Assembly: GCF_005503555.1 (NCBI RefSeq)
Contig: NZ_SCNG01000004.1
Coordinates: forward strand, 248,001 to 312,000
Direction: 5' to 3'
DNA length: 64,000 nucleotides
Origin: Rudaea sp. 3F27F6
GTDB lineage: Bacteria; Pseudomonadota; Gammaproteobacteria; Xanthomonadales; Rhodanobacteraceae
In this document: positions 50,150-58,846 of the stretch, in pieces
Numbering within the stretch: the first letter of the stretch is position 1
How the letters are laid out: every line of letters begins with the position of its first letter
Translations under genes and position numbers: made by a program
Notes under the pieces: model-generated
What the model was told of the DNA's origin: nothing
The model's database searches: none
The model's input: the letters and a program-made list of their open reading frames with translations, nothing else

Positions 50150-51100
50150 ATGGACAAAGCCAACGACAATGCCATCGTCGCGCGCGGACTGACCCGGCGC
50201 TTCGGCGATCTCGTTGCGGTCGACCATGTCGACCTGACCGTTGCGCGCGCGCAGGTTTACGGCTTTCTCGGACCGAACGGCAGCGGCAAGTCGACGACGA
50301 TCCGCATGCTCTGCGGCTTGCTCCTGCCGACCGAAGGCGACATCGACGTGCTCGACTGCAAGATTCCGCAGCAAGCCGAAGCGCTCAAGCGCCGCATCGG
50401 CTACATGACGCAGAAGTTCTCGCTCTACGACGACCTGACCGTCTACGAGAATCTCGACTTCGTCGCTGCCGTGCACGAACTGTCGCGCACCGACGCGCGC
50501 AAGCGCATCGACGAATTGTTGACGACTTATTGGCTGACGCAGCAGCGCGACCAGCTCGCCGGCACCATGTCGGGCGGACAAAAACAGCGCCTCGCCCTCG
50601 CCGCGTCGGTGCTTCACAAGCCGGAACTGCTGCTGCTCGACGAGCCGACCTCGGCGGTCGATCCGCAGTCGCGGCGCGAATTCTGGGACTCGCTGTTCGC
50701 GCTCGCCGACCAGGGCACGACGATCCTGGTCTCGACGCACTACATGGACGAGGCCGAACGCTGCCATCGTCTCGCCATCCTCGACCACGGCCGCCTCGTC
50801 GCCGACGGTAGCCCTCGCGATCTCTGCGCCGCGCTGCCGGGCCAGGCGTTGCTGATCGAATGCGCCAATCCGCGCCGCGCTCAGACCGCACTCGACGGCG
50901 AGCCCGCGATCGTGTCGATGGCGCAGATCGGCGCGCATCTGCGCGTGCTCGTGCACGACGGCGCCGATGCGCGCGCGACGATCGCGGCGAAGCTCAAGGC
51001 GCAGGGTATCGATGCACGCATCGACGCGGTCGAGGCGAATCTCGAAGACGTGTTCGTCGTCGCGACGCAAAGGCCGAAGAACAAGGCGGTCGCCGCATGA
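50150..51100 (+). CDS. ABC-2 exporter ATPase (YbhF/CcmA-like)
   Basis: A 316-residue ATPase with Walker A GPNGSGKSTTIRM, Q-loop YMTQKFSLYDDLTVYENL, signature MSGGQKQRLALA, Walker B LLLLDEPTSAVDP and the H-loop STHYMDEAERC. A C-terminal regulatory domain (about 225-316) ends NLEDVFVVATQRP, typical of drug-exporter ATPases. E. coli YbhF has two such domains fused; this one is single. Start chosen at 50150; an earlier GTG at 50117 is inside the repeat. Confidence 0.93.
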   Translation: MDKANDNAIVARGLTRRFGDLVAVDHVDLTVARAQVYGFLGPNGSGKSTTIRMLCGLLLPTEGDIDVLDCKIPQQAEALKRRIGYMTQKFSLYDDLTVYENLDFVAAVHELSRTDARKRIDELLTTYWLTQQRDQLAGTMSGGQKQRLALAASVLHKPELLLLDEPTSAVDPQSRREFWDSLFALADQGTTILVSTHYMDEAERCHRLAILDHGRLVADGSPRDLCAALPGQALLIECANPRRAQTALDGEPAIVSMAQIGAHLRVLVHDGADARATIAAKLKAQGIDARIDAVEANLEDVFVVATQRPKNKAVAA

Positions 51101-51121
51101 ACTCGCGCACCTCTTCCCGGT

Positions 51122-51240
51122 GTCATTCCTGGGCGAACGGGATTTTCAACAGCCGGCGAGCTGGTCTTCTCGTGCTATTTGCTGTCCGATCCACACAAAG
51201 CAAAGTCGCTGGATTCCCGCTAAGAGCCTGCGGGAATGAC
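51122..51240. repeat. Degenerate inverted repeat between ATPase and permease genes
   Basis: The ends GTCATTCC (from 51122) and GGAATGAC (to 51240) match as an inverted pair and repeat the outer words of the element at 48972-49049. The right end also carries its own hairpin (ATTCCCGC / GCGGGAAT). The middle is unlike the other copy. Confidence 0.75.
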
Positions 51241-51266
51241 GAGCGATATTTTCCGGGCAGTGTGCC

Positions 51267-52385
51267 ATGAACCTGCGCCGCCTGTTCTCAATCGTGCTCA
51301 AGGAGCTGCGCCAGCTGCGCCGCGACCGGCTCACTTTCGCGATGATCGTCGGCATCCCGACGATGCAGTTGCTGCTGTTCGGCTACGCGATCAATCTCGA
51401 CATTCGCCAGTTGCCCGCGGCCGCGCTCGATCAGGCGCAGACCGCGCACGCGCGCGAAGTCGTCGCTGCGCTCGCGGAAACCTCGGTGATGGATTTCCGC
51501 TATCACCTGAAAACCCCGCAGGAACTCGATGAACTGCTGCGCGGCGGCAAGATCAGCGCGGCGCTCGTGATCCCGGCCGACTTCGAGCGCCGGCTCGCCG
51601 AACAGAACCTCGACACGCAGCCGTGGCCGCGGCCGCCGCTGCAGATCGTCGTCGACGGCTCCGACCAGGTCGTGCAGCAGGCGGCAGCGCAGCTCGCCCT
51701 GCTGCCGCTGCAGAACCTGCTCAACCCGGCCGCGCCGACGCCGGTGAAGAACGTCGAGATCGTGAACTTCTACAATCCGGCGCGGCTCGCGCCGGTGAAT
51801 ACTGTGCCCGGCCTGATCGGCGTGATCCTGACCATGACCATGGTGCTGTTCACCGCGATGGCGATCGTGCGCGAACGCGAGCGCGGCAATCTCGAATTTC
51901 TCATCGCCACGCCGGTGTCGCCGTTCGAGCTGACCCTCGGCAAGGTGCTGCCGTTCGTCGGCATCGGCCTCGTCCAGGTCACGGTCGTGCTGCTGCTCGG
52001 CATGCTGATCTTCCATGTGCCGATCCGCGGTTCCCTGCTCGACGTGTACGGCGCCGCGCTCGCCTTCATCGTCGCGTCGCTGTCGCTTGGCGTGTTCTTG
52101 TCGACCCTGGCCAAGACGCAATTCCAGTCGATGCAGCTCGCCTTCTTCACCTTTCTGCCGCAGATCCTGCTATCGGGCTTTATGTTCCCGTTCGCCGGCA
52201 TGCCGAAACCGGCGCAGTGGCTCGCGGAAATTTTCCCGATGACGCATTTCATCCGCCTGATCCGCGGCATCATGCTGCGCGGCGCACGCCTGTCCGAACT
52301 GTGGCCGGAACTGGCGGCACTCGCCGCGTTCTGCGTCGTGACCCTGACGATCGCCGTGCTGCGCACGCGCAAGCGCCTCGACTAG
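51267..52385 (+). CDS. ABC-2 type exporter permease (YbhS/YbhR-like)
   Basis: A 372-residue inner-membrane permease. One helix at the N-terminus (LTFAMIVGIPTMQLLLFGYA), a large external domain (about 45-180) and five C-terminal helices (IGVILTMTMVLFTAMAIV, VLPFVGIGLVQVTVVLLLG, FIVASLSLGVFLSTLA, then GFMFPFAGMPKPAQWLAEIFPMTHFIRLIRGIMLRG) define the ABC-2 fold. RERERGNLEFLIATPVSPFEL is the family coupling motif. E. coli has two permeases, YbhS and YbhR; only one is here, so it would work as a homodimer. Confidence 0.92.
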   Translation: MNLRRLFSIVLKELRQLRRDRLTFAMIVGIPTMQLLLFGYAINLDIRQLPAAALDQAQTAHAREVVAALAETSVMDFRYHLKTPQELDELLRGGKISAALVIPADFERRLAEQNLDTQPWPRPPLQIVVDGSDQVVQQAAAQLALLPLQNLLNPAAPTPVKNVEIVNFYNPARLAPVNTVPGLIGVILTMTMVLFTAMAIVRERERGNLEFLIATPVSPFELTLGKVLPFVGIGLVQVTVVLLLGMLIFHVPIRGSLLDVYGAALAFIVASLSLGVFLSTLAKTQFQSMQLAFFTFLPQILLSGFMFPFAGMPKPAQWLAEIFPMTHFIRLIRGIMLRGARLSELWPELAALAAFCVVTLTIAVLRTRKRLD

Positions 52386-52394
52386 GCCCGTGCG

Positions 52395-53879
52395 CTACGG
52401 CTTTTTCGCCGCTTCGCGTTTCGCTTTCTCGACGACAAGCGCAAGAACCGGAATGTCGACGTAGGCATACGACGGCGGATCGAAATTGCCCAACACGACG
52501 ACGGTGTACGGCGAATCGAGCACGAGATTGAGATCCGTGCTCACGCCCGGATAGCCGCCGCTGTGGCCGACGACGGTGCGGCCGTACACATCTTCGATTT
52601 GCATCGCGTAGCCGTAGTGTTCGCCGGAACGCCACGGTTTGGTCATCTGTGCGAACACGCCCTTGCTCACGAGTTTGCCGCTGCGCAAAGCCTCGGCAAA
52701 ACGAACCAGATCGTCCGCCGTGGAAAGCGCACCACCGGCCGGGCTGCCGATATCGCCTTCGGCTTCGTGCCAGTCGGCCGAGAGATCTTTATCGGTCATC
52801 TTCGTGTACGGGGTAACCATATGCGCACTGCGATGCGGAATATTGTTGGCATCGCTGTGAGTCATTCCGGCCACGGCGAAGATATGTTTGCGCAGATAGT
52901 CGGGATAGTCCTCGCCCGATGCTTTCTCGACGATCGCGCCGGCGAGCACGAGGCCGGCATTGCTGTAGTCCCAACTCGTTCCGGGCGCGAACTTTGGCTC
53001 GTCTTTGTCGAATAGCGGCAGAAATTCCGCCGCGCGTTTCGTGCCGTCCTTCATCATCGCCGGCGTGCGCTGGCCAAGAAAATCGCCGAGGCCCGACGTA
53101 TGCGACAGCAGCATGCCGACCGTCACCTTGTTGCGCACGGTCTGGTTCGCATAATCGGGGAAGAACTTCCCGACCTTGTCTTCGAACGACAGTTTGCCCT
53201 GGTCGACGAGCTGGCCGATCGCGGCCGCGGTGAACATCTTGCCCATTGACCCCAAGGTGAACTCGGTCGAGCCGTCGATCGGCGTTTTCTTTGCACGGTC
53301 GGCGTAACTGAAGCTCGAACTGACGATGACTTGGCCGCCGCGCGCGACGCTGACGATGCCGGAGAACACGCCGTCACGCGCGCGCTGCCGGGCGATGTCG
53401 ATCACCGCCGCGACCAAACGCGCATCGCTCAGATCTTTCGGTAGTGAAGATTCGGGAGGCGGCGTCACGATGATGCCGGCATTGACGATCTTGCCCGCGG
53501 CGTCGGTGTTGAATTCCATCTGGTACCAGATGCCGGACTGCAGACCGATCATGAGCCATGAACCGGACTGCTCTTCGGACTTCTCGGTCTCGGCGACGCG
53601 GAAGCCACCGTTCAGCATGCAGGTTTCTGCATCGCGCTGCACGATCCTGTCGACCGGGGCGTGCTTCGCGGTCTCGGCGGACAGATGCGCGAGCGTCCAT
53701 GTCCGGATCTGCGCGATGTCCTTCGTAGCACAGGCTTTGAGCCAGCCTTCGCCCAAACGCCCTGCCTTCGTGTCGGGCAAATACACACTGGCGGCGGATC
53801 CATCGGCCGCCGGCACAACCGGGGCAACGCCGAAGAGAAGCAGCAGAATCGACAACGACAGAGAGAGGCGGGTTCTCAT
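52395..53879 (-). CDS. Exported serine hydrolase (class C beta-lactamase family)
   Basis: A 494-residue exported protein. After the signal peptide (LSLSLSILLLLFGVAPVVPA) comes an extra N-terminal domain (about 25-165) and then the beta-lactamase/D-Ala-D-Ala carboxypeptidase-type domain. Active-site motifs are S-M-G-K with Ser211, YSN in WDYSNAG, and HSG in VGHSGGYPGVS. Members range from esterases to peptidases; resistance is not implied. The ATG at 53879 with AGGGAA upstream fits the signal peptide. Convergent with the ABC permease. Confidence 0.88.
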   Translation of the reverse strand: MRTRLSLSLSILLLLFGVAPVVPAADGSAASVYLPDTKAGRLGEGWLKACATKDIAQIRTWTLAHLSAETAKHAPVDRIVQRDAETCMLNGGFRVAETEKSEEQSGSWLMIGLQSGIWYQMEFNTDAAGKIVNAGIIVTPPPESSLPKDLSDARLVAAVIDIARQRARDGVFSGIVSVARGGQVIVSSSFSYADRAKKTPIDGSTEFTLGSMGKMFTAAAIGQLVDQGKLSFEDKVGKFFPDYANQTVRNKVTVGMLLSHTSGLGDFLGQRTPAMMKDGTKRAAEFLPLFDKDEPKFAPGTSWDYSNAGLVLAGAIVEKASGEDYPDYLRKHIFAVAGMTHSDANNIPHRSAHMVTPYTKMTDKDLSADWHEAEGDIGSPAGGALSTADDLVRFAEALRSGKLVSKGVFAQMTKPWRSGEHYGYAMQIEDVYGRTVVGHSGGYPGVSTDLNLVLDSPYTVVVLGNFDPPSYAYVDIPVLALVVEKAKREAAKKP

Positions 53880-54049
53880 GACGTGTTTCCCTGGGTGGCG
53901 GGAGGGGGGCGAACGCGGCAAGGATGCCGCAATTCGTTGTCTCTGCGTTAAAAAAGCCTAAGCATCCCGTCAATTCAGCGCACATGCGTGGAATGCGTGC
54001 GTAGCAACGACTACACTGCGTCGCCGTTGTATCGAAATCCGCCGTATTC

Positions 54050-54931
54050 ATGATGCTTTCCCCGACTCTTCGCGCCGTGCCGCGAAGCCTCCAATTCGCG
54101 CTGTCGTTTGCCCTCGCCGTCATCTGCGCGGCTTGCAGTCAGGCGCCCGCGCCGGCGCCTGCCGCACCGGCGCAGCCGTCGCCGACAATCCCGCGCATCA
54201 CCGACAAGGTCGAGGCCGCCGGCAGCGACGGCGTCGAAGTCGCCGCGCGCTATCCGTCGATGCGCAACGAACTCGCGCCGCTCGAAACCGCGATGCGTGC
54301 CTACACCCAAGCACAGCAGGCTGACCTGGCCGCGCGCGTCAAACAGCTCAAGCCCGAAGCCGAGCGCGCCGAGCGCCCGGCCAAGCTCGATCTGGACTTC
54401 ACTGTCGCCACGCAGACCGTCGCTTTCGTCAGCGCGATCGCCCAGGGCCAGGCCGACATCGGCGACGCCAAGCCGGCCGCGCTGCGTGCGACCTTCAACC
54501 AACATCTGCCGAGCGGCAAGATCGTCGGCTTCGCCGATCTGTTCACCGATCCCGCGGCCGCGCTGAAGATTTTCAGCGACGAAGTGCGCCGCCGTCTCTA
54601 CGCCGAGTACGAAGCGCGCCTGTACAACCAGAATCTTCCGCAGGCCGAACTGACCGCGCGCCTGAAGACCATGCACGCACTGGTCGACAAGGGCACCGAG
54701 CCCGCGGCGGAGAATTTCGCCGGCTTCCTCGTCGATGGCGTCGAAGGCAAAGCGATCGGCATCACCGTGATCTTCCCGCCCGGGCAGGTCGCCGCCGATA
54801 CCGACGGCCCGCAGCAGGTCGAGGTGCCGGTGAAGCTCTTCGTCGACGCGGTCAAGCCCGAGTACCGCGACGCGTTCGACAAGGACAGCTCGGCGCCGGC
54901 CGCGCCGCCGTCGAATCCCGCTTCGCGCTGA
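54050..54931 (+). CDS. DUF3298-like lipoprotein
   Basis: A 293-residue lipoprotein (lipobox AVICAACSQ) with a Pro/Ala linker. The body resembles the RsiV/PdaC C-terminal fold (DUF3298): LDLDFTVATQTVAFVSAIA, FNQHLPSGKIVGFADLFTD and GITVIFPPGQVAAD. The typical G-G-A-H motif before this block is missing, so function may differ. It is followed by a hydrolase gene 13 bases later. Confidence 0.72.
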   Translation: MMLSPTLRAVPRSLQFALSFALAVICAACSQAPAPAPAAPAQPSPTIPRITDKVEAAGSDGVEVAARYPSMRNELAPLETAMRAYTQAQQADLAARVKQLKPEAERAERPAKLDLDFTVATQTVAFVSAIAQGQADIGDAKPAALRATFNQHLPSGKIVGFADLFTDPAAALKIFSDEVRRRLYAEYEARLYNQNLPQAELTARLKTMHALVDKGTEPAAENFAGFLVDGVEGKAIGITVIFPPGQVAADTDGPQQVEVPVKLFVDAVKPEYRDAFDKDSSAPAAPPSNPASR

Positions 54932-54944
54932 GCCGCAGCGCCGC

Positions 54945-55646
54945 ATGAGCGTCGCCGTCCTGCTTCCCGGACTGGACGGCACCGGCGCCCTGCTCGAGCA
55001 TTTCGCCGAGTCGCTCGGCTACACGCTGCCGGTCGGGATCGTGCGCTACCCGGCCGATCTCGCCGCGAGCTACGCCGAACTGGAGGAAATCGCCAGGGCA
55101 GCACTGCCCACCGATAAACCGTACCTGCTCGTCGGCGAATCGTTTTCCGGTCCGATCGCCATTTCGCTCGCGGCCAAGGCGCCGCCGGGCTTGCGCGGGC
55201 TCGTGCTCTGCACGACCTTCGCGCGTTCGCCCGTGCCGTACCTGCGGCCGTTCTCGCCGTTCCTGCAGATTGCGCCGACGCATCTGCCGGCCGCCGTGCT
55301 GCGTTACCTGCTGCTCGGCCGCTGGGCGACGCCGGCGATCGACCGAATGCTCGAGGCGGCGCTCGCGGAAATCTCGCCCGAGGTGTTGCGCAAACGCGTC
55401 GACGAAGTGCTGCGCGTCGATGTTTCCGCCCAACTGCGCGCCGTGCGCGTGCCGGTGATGTATCTTCAGGCGAGGCAGGATCGGATGATTCCCGCCTCCG
55501 CCGCGGAGCACCTGCGCCGGATCGTGCCGTCGATCGACATCGTCAAGATCGACGGCCCGCATTTCTTGTTGCAGGCGGCCGGGGAACATTGCGTGGAGAA
55601 AATTCTCGACTTCGCCCGGCGCGTCGGTTTGTCCGCCGGGGCCTGA
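54945..55646 (+). CDS. Alpha/beta hydrolase
   Basis: A 233-residue hydrolase with the oxyanion start VLLPGLDGTGALLEHF, nucleophile elbow LLVGESFSGPIAISLA, Asp region QARQDRMIPASA and the catalytic His in DGPHFLLQ. Small hydrolases of this type occur in esterase and thioesterase families; the substrate is unknown. It is close behind the DUF3298-like gene and 23 bases before the DUF456 gene, so the three may share a transcript. Confidence 0.87.
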   Translation: MSVAVLLPGLDGTGALLEHFAESLGYTLPVGIVRYPADLAASYAELEEIARAALPTDKPYLLVGESFSGPIAISLAAKAPPGLRGLVLCTTFARSPVPYLRPFSPFLQIAPTHLPAAVLRYLLLGRWATPAIDRMLEAALAEISPEVLRKRVDEVLRVDVSAQLRAVRVPVMYLQARQDRMIPASAAEHLRRIVPSIDIVKIDGPHFLLQAAGEHCVEKILDFARRVGLSAGA

Positions 55647-55669
55647 CGTTCCGCCAGCCGGGGAGATGT

Positions 55670-56158
55670 ATGCAAACGGCGCAAGTCTTGTACTTCGTAT
55701 TGAGCGCAGTCCTGATCCTCGCCGGCCTGGCCGGCACCATCGTGCCGGCGCTGCCCGGCGTGCCGCTCGTGTTCGCCGGCATGCTGCTCGCGGCGTGGGC
55801 CGATCATTTCGAGCACGTCGGCACGGTCACCCTGATCGTGCTCGGTGTGCTTTGCCTGCTCGCGATCGCAATCGATTTCGTCGCCGGCCTGCTCGGCGCG
55901 AAACGTGTCGGCGCGAGTGCCTGGGCGATCTGGGGCGCGATGATCGGCACCGTCGTCGGCCTGTTCTTCAACCTGCCGGGTCTCGTGTTCGGCCCGTTCC
56001 TCGGCGCGGTCGTCGGAGAACTGCTGGTCGGCAGTCATCTCGGTCGTGCGACCCACGTCGGCATCGGCACCTGGCTCGGCCTGTTGTTCGGCACCTTGGC
56101 GAAGATCGCGCTGTGCTTCGCCATGCTCGGTATATTCGCGCTGAGTTTTCTGTTCTGA
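55670..56158 (+). CDS. DUF456 membrane protein
   Basis: A 162-residue membrane protein with about four helices and the Gly-rich DUF456 pattern: LAGTIVPALPGVPLVFAGML, FVAGLLGAKRVGASAWAIWGA and GLVFGPFLGAVVGELLVG. GGGAG at 55661-55665 sets the ATG. Function unknown. Last gene of a small plus-strand unit. Confidence 0.88.
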   Translation: MQTAQVLYFVLSAVLILAGLAGTIVPALPGVPLVFAGMLLAAWADHFEHVGTVTLIVLGVLCLLAIAIDFVAGLLGAKRVGASAWAIWGAMIGTVVGLFFNLPGLVFGPFLGAVVGELLVGSHLGRATHVGIGTWLGLLFGTLAKIALCFAMLGIFALSFLF

Positions 56159-56178
56159 CTTCACCGCGACGCGCGCGC

Positions 56179-57141
56179 TCAAGTCGCGTGCGCTTCGGCT
56201 GCGGCGGCCTCCGGCTGCACGCGCACGGCGCAGATGACGCCGATGATCAGCAAGGCGATGCCCGCGAGCGTCGGCCACGGCGGCACGGCGCCGCGCAGGA
56301 TGAATGTGTAGGCGAGCGCGGCGAGCGTCTCGAACACGATCAACTGCCCGACCAGGGCGGTCGGCAGGCGCTGGCTCGCCGCGTTCCAGCACAGCGTGCC
56401 GACCCACGAGGCGAGCAGGCCGATCGCCGCCATCAGGGCGAGGAACACCTGCGGCCACGGCCCGAACGGCAGCGGGAACGACTGGCCGGTCACGGTGAAT
56501 CCAATCCACAACACGGCGTAGCCGGCGAGCGCGAGCGGCAAGGTCGCGAGACCCTGCGCGGTGGCCCAGGTGCGCGGGCTGTGCGTCGGATGACTGCGCA
56601 GCCAGTCGGCGTTGCGCAGCGGATACCAGGTCCAACAGGCAACGCCGACGAGGGCGAGCGCAGCGCCTGTGGCGTAGCGCAGATAGTCCGGATTCGCCGT
56701 CGCGCGCAGCGCGGCGAGTTCGTCGAGGTTGACGCAGGCCAGCCCGGCCGCGATCAGCAGCAGCGACGGCGCGAGCTTGCGCCAGGTCAGGCGCCGCGCG
56801 CGTTCGCGTCGGTTGGCGCAGATCGCGATCACCACCGGCAAGGTGCCGATAATCACCGTCGGCACCGGGCCGCCGGCGCGCTGGATCGCGCTCGCGAGAC
56901 AGAGGTAGTAGAGCAGGTTGCCGATCGCGACGAGTTTGAGCGCTTCGATCCAATCCGCGCGTGCGAGCTGGCGCAAGCGCGCGCGGTCGAACCAGGCGAG
57001 CGGCAGCGCGATCAGACCGAAAGCGACGTAGCGGCCGACCGACTGCAGCGCGGCCGGATAATCCGGCAGCCACAGCGGGCCGACGAAAACCAGGCCCCAC
57101 ATCAGGCCGGCGGCGAGTGCGTAGAAGATTCCGATCCACAT
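56179..57141 (-). CDS. EamA/DMT-family transporter
   Basis: A 320-residue transporter with ten helices in two EamA repeats (GIFYALAAGLMWGLVFVGPL and the second repeat ATAQGLATLPLALAGYAVLW onward). Such proteins export amino acids or other metabolites; specificity is unknown. The ATG at 57141 matches the first helix; the frame stays open far upstream through the AraC gene. It follows the AraC gene by 71 bases on the same strand, which may regulate it. Confidence 0.88.
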   Translation of the reverse strand: MWIGIFYALAAGLMWGLVFVGPLWLPDYPAALQSVGRYVAFGLIALPLAWFDRARLRQLARADWIEALKLVAIGNLLYYLCLASAIQRAGGPVPTVIIGTLPVVIAICANRRERARRLTWRKLAPSLLLIAAGLACVNLDELAALRATANPDYLRYATGAALALVGVACWTWYPLRNADWLRSHPTHSPRTWATAQGLATLPLALAGYAVLWIGFTVTGQSFPLPFGPWPQVFLALMAAIGLLASWVGTLCWNAASQRLPTALVGQLIVFETLAALAYTFILRGAVPPWPTLAGIALLIIGVICAVRVQPEAAAAEAHAT

Positions 57142-57212
57142 GGCGCGCAGCGTAAGTGCCGGCGCGCGCGGCGTCTTGTACCGGATTGCGCTCGCGCCGT
57201 GACGGCGGAAAT

Positions 57213-58058
57213 TCAGCCGCGGACTTGCTGCCGGTAGCGCGCCGGCGTGACGCCGTAACGGCGCAGGAAAGCGCGGGTCAGATGCGCTTGGTCGACAAGC
57301 CCGGTCGCTGCGGCGACCTGCGCCGGTGGCGTGCCGCCCGCGAGCAGGCGCTTGGCCTCGTACAGACGCAGCGCCATAAGCATCTTCTGCGGCGTCGCGT
57401 GATGCTGCGCCTTGAAGCTGCGCAGGAAATGGAACGGACTGAGGCCGGCGACCGCGGCGAGTTCGTCGAGCGTGATGCGCCGCGCAAGATGCGCGCGCAG
57501 ATAGTCGATCACCGGCGCGAAGCGCGGCGCGGCCTCGGCCTTCGCCGCGCGTCCGATCCGCGCATGCGCGCGGAACTCGTCGAGCAGGAGCTGCAGCAGG
57601 CTGTCGAACGCGAGCGGCTCGGTCGTCCGCCACAACTCGTCGAGCAGCATGCCGACACGGCGCGCGGTGACCGCGCGATCGCGCACCGCGTCGGCGAACC
57701 ACCAGCCGCTGTCGCCGGCAACGCGTTCGAGCGCGGCGCGCTCGACGTAGATCATGCGGTAGCGCCAGCCGCCTTCGGTCTCGGCGCGGCCGGTATGCAG
57801 CTCGTCGGGATTCATCATCACGAGCGAATCGCGCGGCGCGAGATGATCGGCGCCGCGATAGCGGAAGCGCTCGGTACCGGTTTCGATCGCGCCGAGGCCG
57901 AAGGCTTCATGCGTATGCGGCTCGAACGCGTGGCGCACGATGTGCGCGCGGTACAACTCGACGCCCGCGCAATGCGCCGCGCGGCGGAACTCGGCGCGGT
58001 CGAGCGCGTTGTCGAATCGCTCCGCGGCGACCTGCATCGGGTTCACATTCGCGGCCAT
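57213..58058 (-). CDS. AraC-family regulator
   Basis: A 281-residue AraC protein. An N-terminal cupin sensing domain (HTHEAFGLGAIETGTERFRYRG, LHTGRAETEGGW) is followed by two HTH motifs (ITLDELAAVAGLSPFHFLRSF and TPPAQVAAATGLVDQAHLTRAF). AraC genes of this shape are often next to EamA or LysE-type exporters, as here, and control them. The ATG at 58058 lies one base past the TrhA stop. Confidence 0.92.
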   Translation of the reverse strand: MAANVNPMQVAAERFDNALDRAEFRRAAHCAGVELYRAHIVRHAFEPHTHEAFGLGAIETGTERFRYRGADHLAPRDSLVMMNPDELHTGRAETEGGWRYRMIYVERAALERVAGDSGWWFADAVRDRAVTARRVGMLLDELWRTTEPLAFDSLLQLLLDEFRAHARIGRAAKAEAAPRFAPVIDYLRAHLARRITLDELAAVAGLSPFHFLRSFKAQHHATPQKMLMALRLYEAKRLLAGGTPPAQVAAATGLVDQAHLTRAFLRRYGVTPARYRQQVRG

Positions 58059-58059
58059 G

Positions 58060-58737
58060 TCAGGCGCGCGCGGGCGGCAGCACGTAAAGCAGGATCGAAA
58101 AGTACTGCAGGGTGCTGCCGGCAAGCACGAATAGATGCCAGATCGCGTGGTGATACGGCAGCGAGCGCATCTTGTAGAAAATCACGCCGAGTGTGTATGC
58201 CGCGCCGCCGCCGAACAGCAGCCACAGGCCCGCGGGCGCGAGCGCGGCGACGAGCGGCTTGATCGCGACGAGCCCGACCCAGCCCATACCGATGTAGAGC
58301 GCGACCATCGCGCCGCGGAAGCGGCGCAGCGAGGTCAGCTCGAAGATCGCGCCGAGCGCGGCGAGCGACCAGACGATCGCGAACAGGCTCCAGCCCCAGA
58401 CGCCGCGCAAAGTGACCAGGACGTAAGGCGTGTAGGTACCGGCGATCAGCAGGAAGATCGCGATGTGGTCGAAGGCGCGCAGGCGCGGGCGTTCGGGCGC
58501 GGCGCCGTCGAGGTGCTGGATGCCGGCGCCGTGGTACAGCGTGGAGGCGAGATAGAGCACGATCATCGTCGCGCCGTAGACCGCGCAGGCAACGAACGCA
58601 TAAGGCTCGCCGCTCGCACGCGCGGCGTAGAGCAGCACGACCGTGCCGACCGCGGCGAGGACGATGCCGAGGCCGTGGGTCAGCGTGTTGGCGATTTCCT
58701 CGCGGTCGGCGTAGGACTGGACGATCGATGCGGACAT
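58060..58737 (-). CDS. trhA: Hemolysin III family membrane protein (TrhA)
   Basis: A 225-residue membrane protein of the PAQR/hemolysin III group with seven helices. Conserved metal ligands are in ANTLTHGLG, ASTLYHG and YHHAIWHLFVL. TrhA of E. coli affects membrane energetics and lipid homeostasis. It is the first gene of a minus-strand unit with the AraC gene and EamA gene; it diverges from a TonB-dependent receptor across a 52-bp palindrome. Confidence 0.93.
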   Translation of the reverse strand: MSASIVQSYADREEIANTLTHGLGIVLAAVGTVVLLYAARASGEPYAFVACAVYGATMIVLYLASTLYHGAGIQHLDGAAPERPRLRAFDHIAIFLLIAGTYTPYVLVTLRGVWGWSLFAIVWSLAALGAIFELTSLRRFRGAMVALYIGMGWVGLVAIKPLVAALAPAGLWLLFGGGAAYTLGVIFYKMRSLPYHHAIWHLFVLAGSTLQYFSILLYVLPPARA

Positions 58738-58787
58738 GCTCAGACCTTAGCTGCAGTCGCGTTTGAAAGAAAGCAACGCGTTCTCTG

Positions 58788-58839
58788 TCTCGATTGTCAG
58801 AAACGTAATGTTATATCATTACATTTCTGACAATCGAGA
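58788..58839. promoter_or_regulatory. 52-bp near-perfect palindrome before the TonB receptor
   Basis: Arms 58788-58810 and 58817-58839 (23 bases each) match at 22 positions around TTATAT. The core is GTAATG-TTATAT-CATTAC. It lies between divergent trhA (51 bases away) and the TonB-receptor gene (8 bases away). It may be an operator for a dimeric repressor or, as RNA, a hairpin covering the receptor's ribosome site (GAGAAA overlaps the right arm). Confidence 0.75.
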
Positions 58840-58846
58840 AACTCCC

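Noticed and set aside
52395-53879. A dedicated beta-lactam resistance gene
   Set aside because: The S-x-x-K, Y-x-N and H-x-G motifs fit the wide serine hydrolase family; the extra N-terminal domain and sequence do not point to a true class C lactamase.
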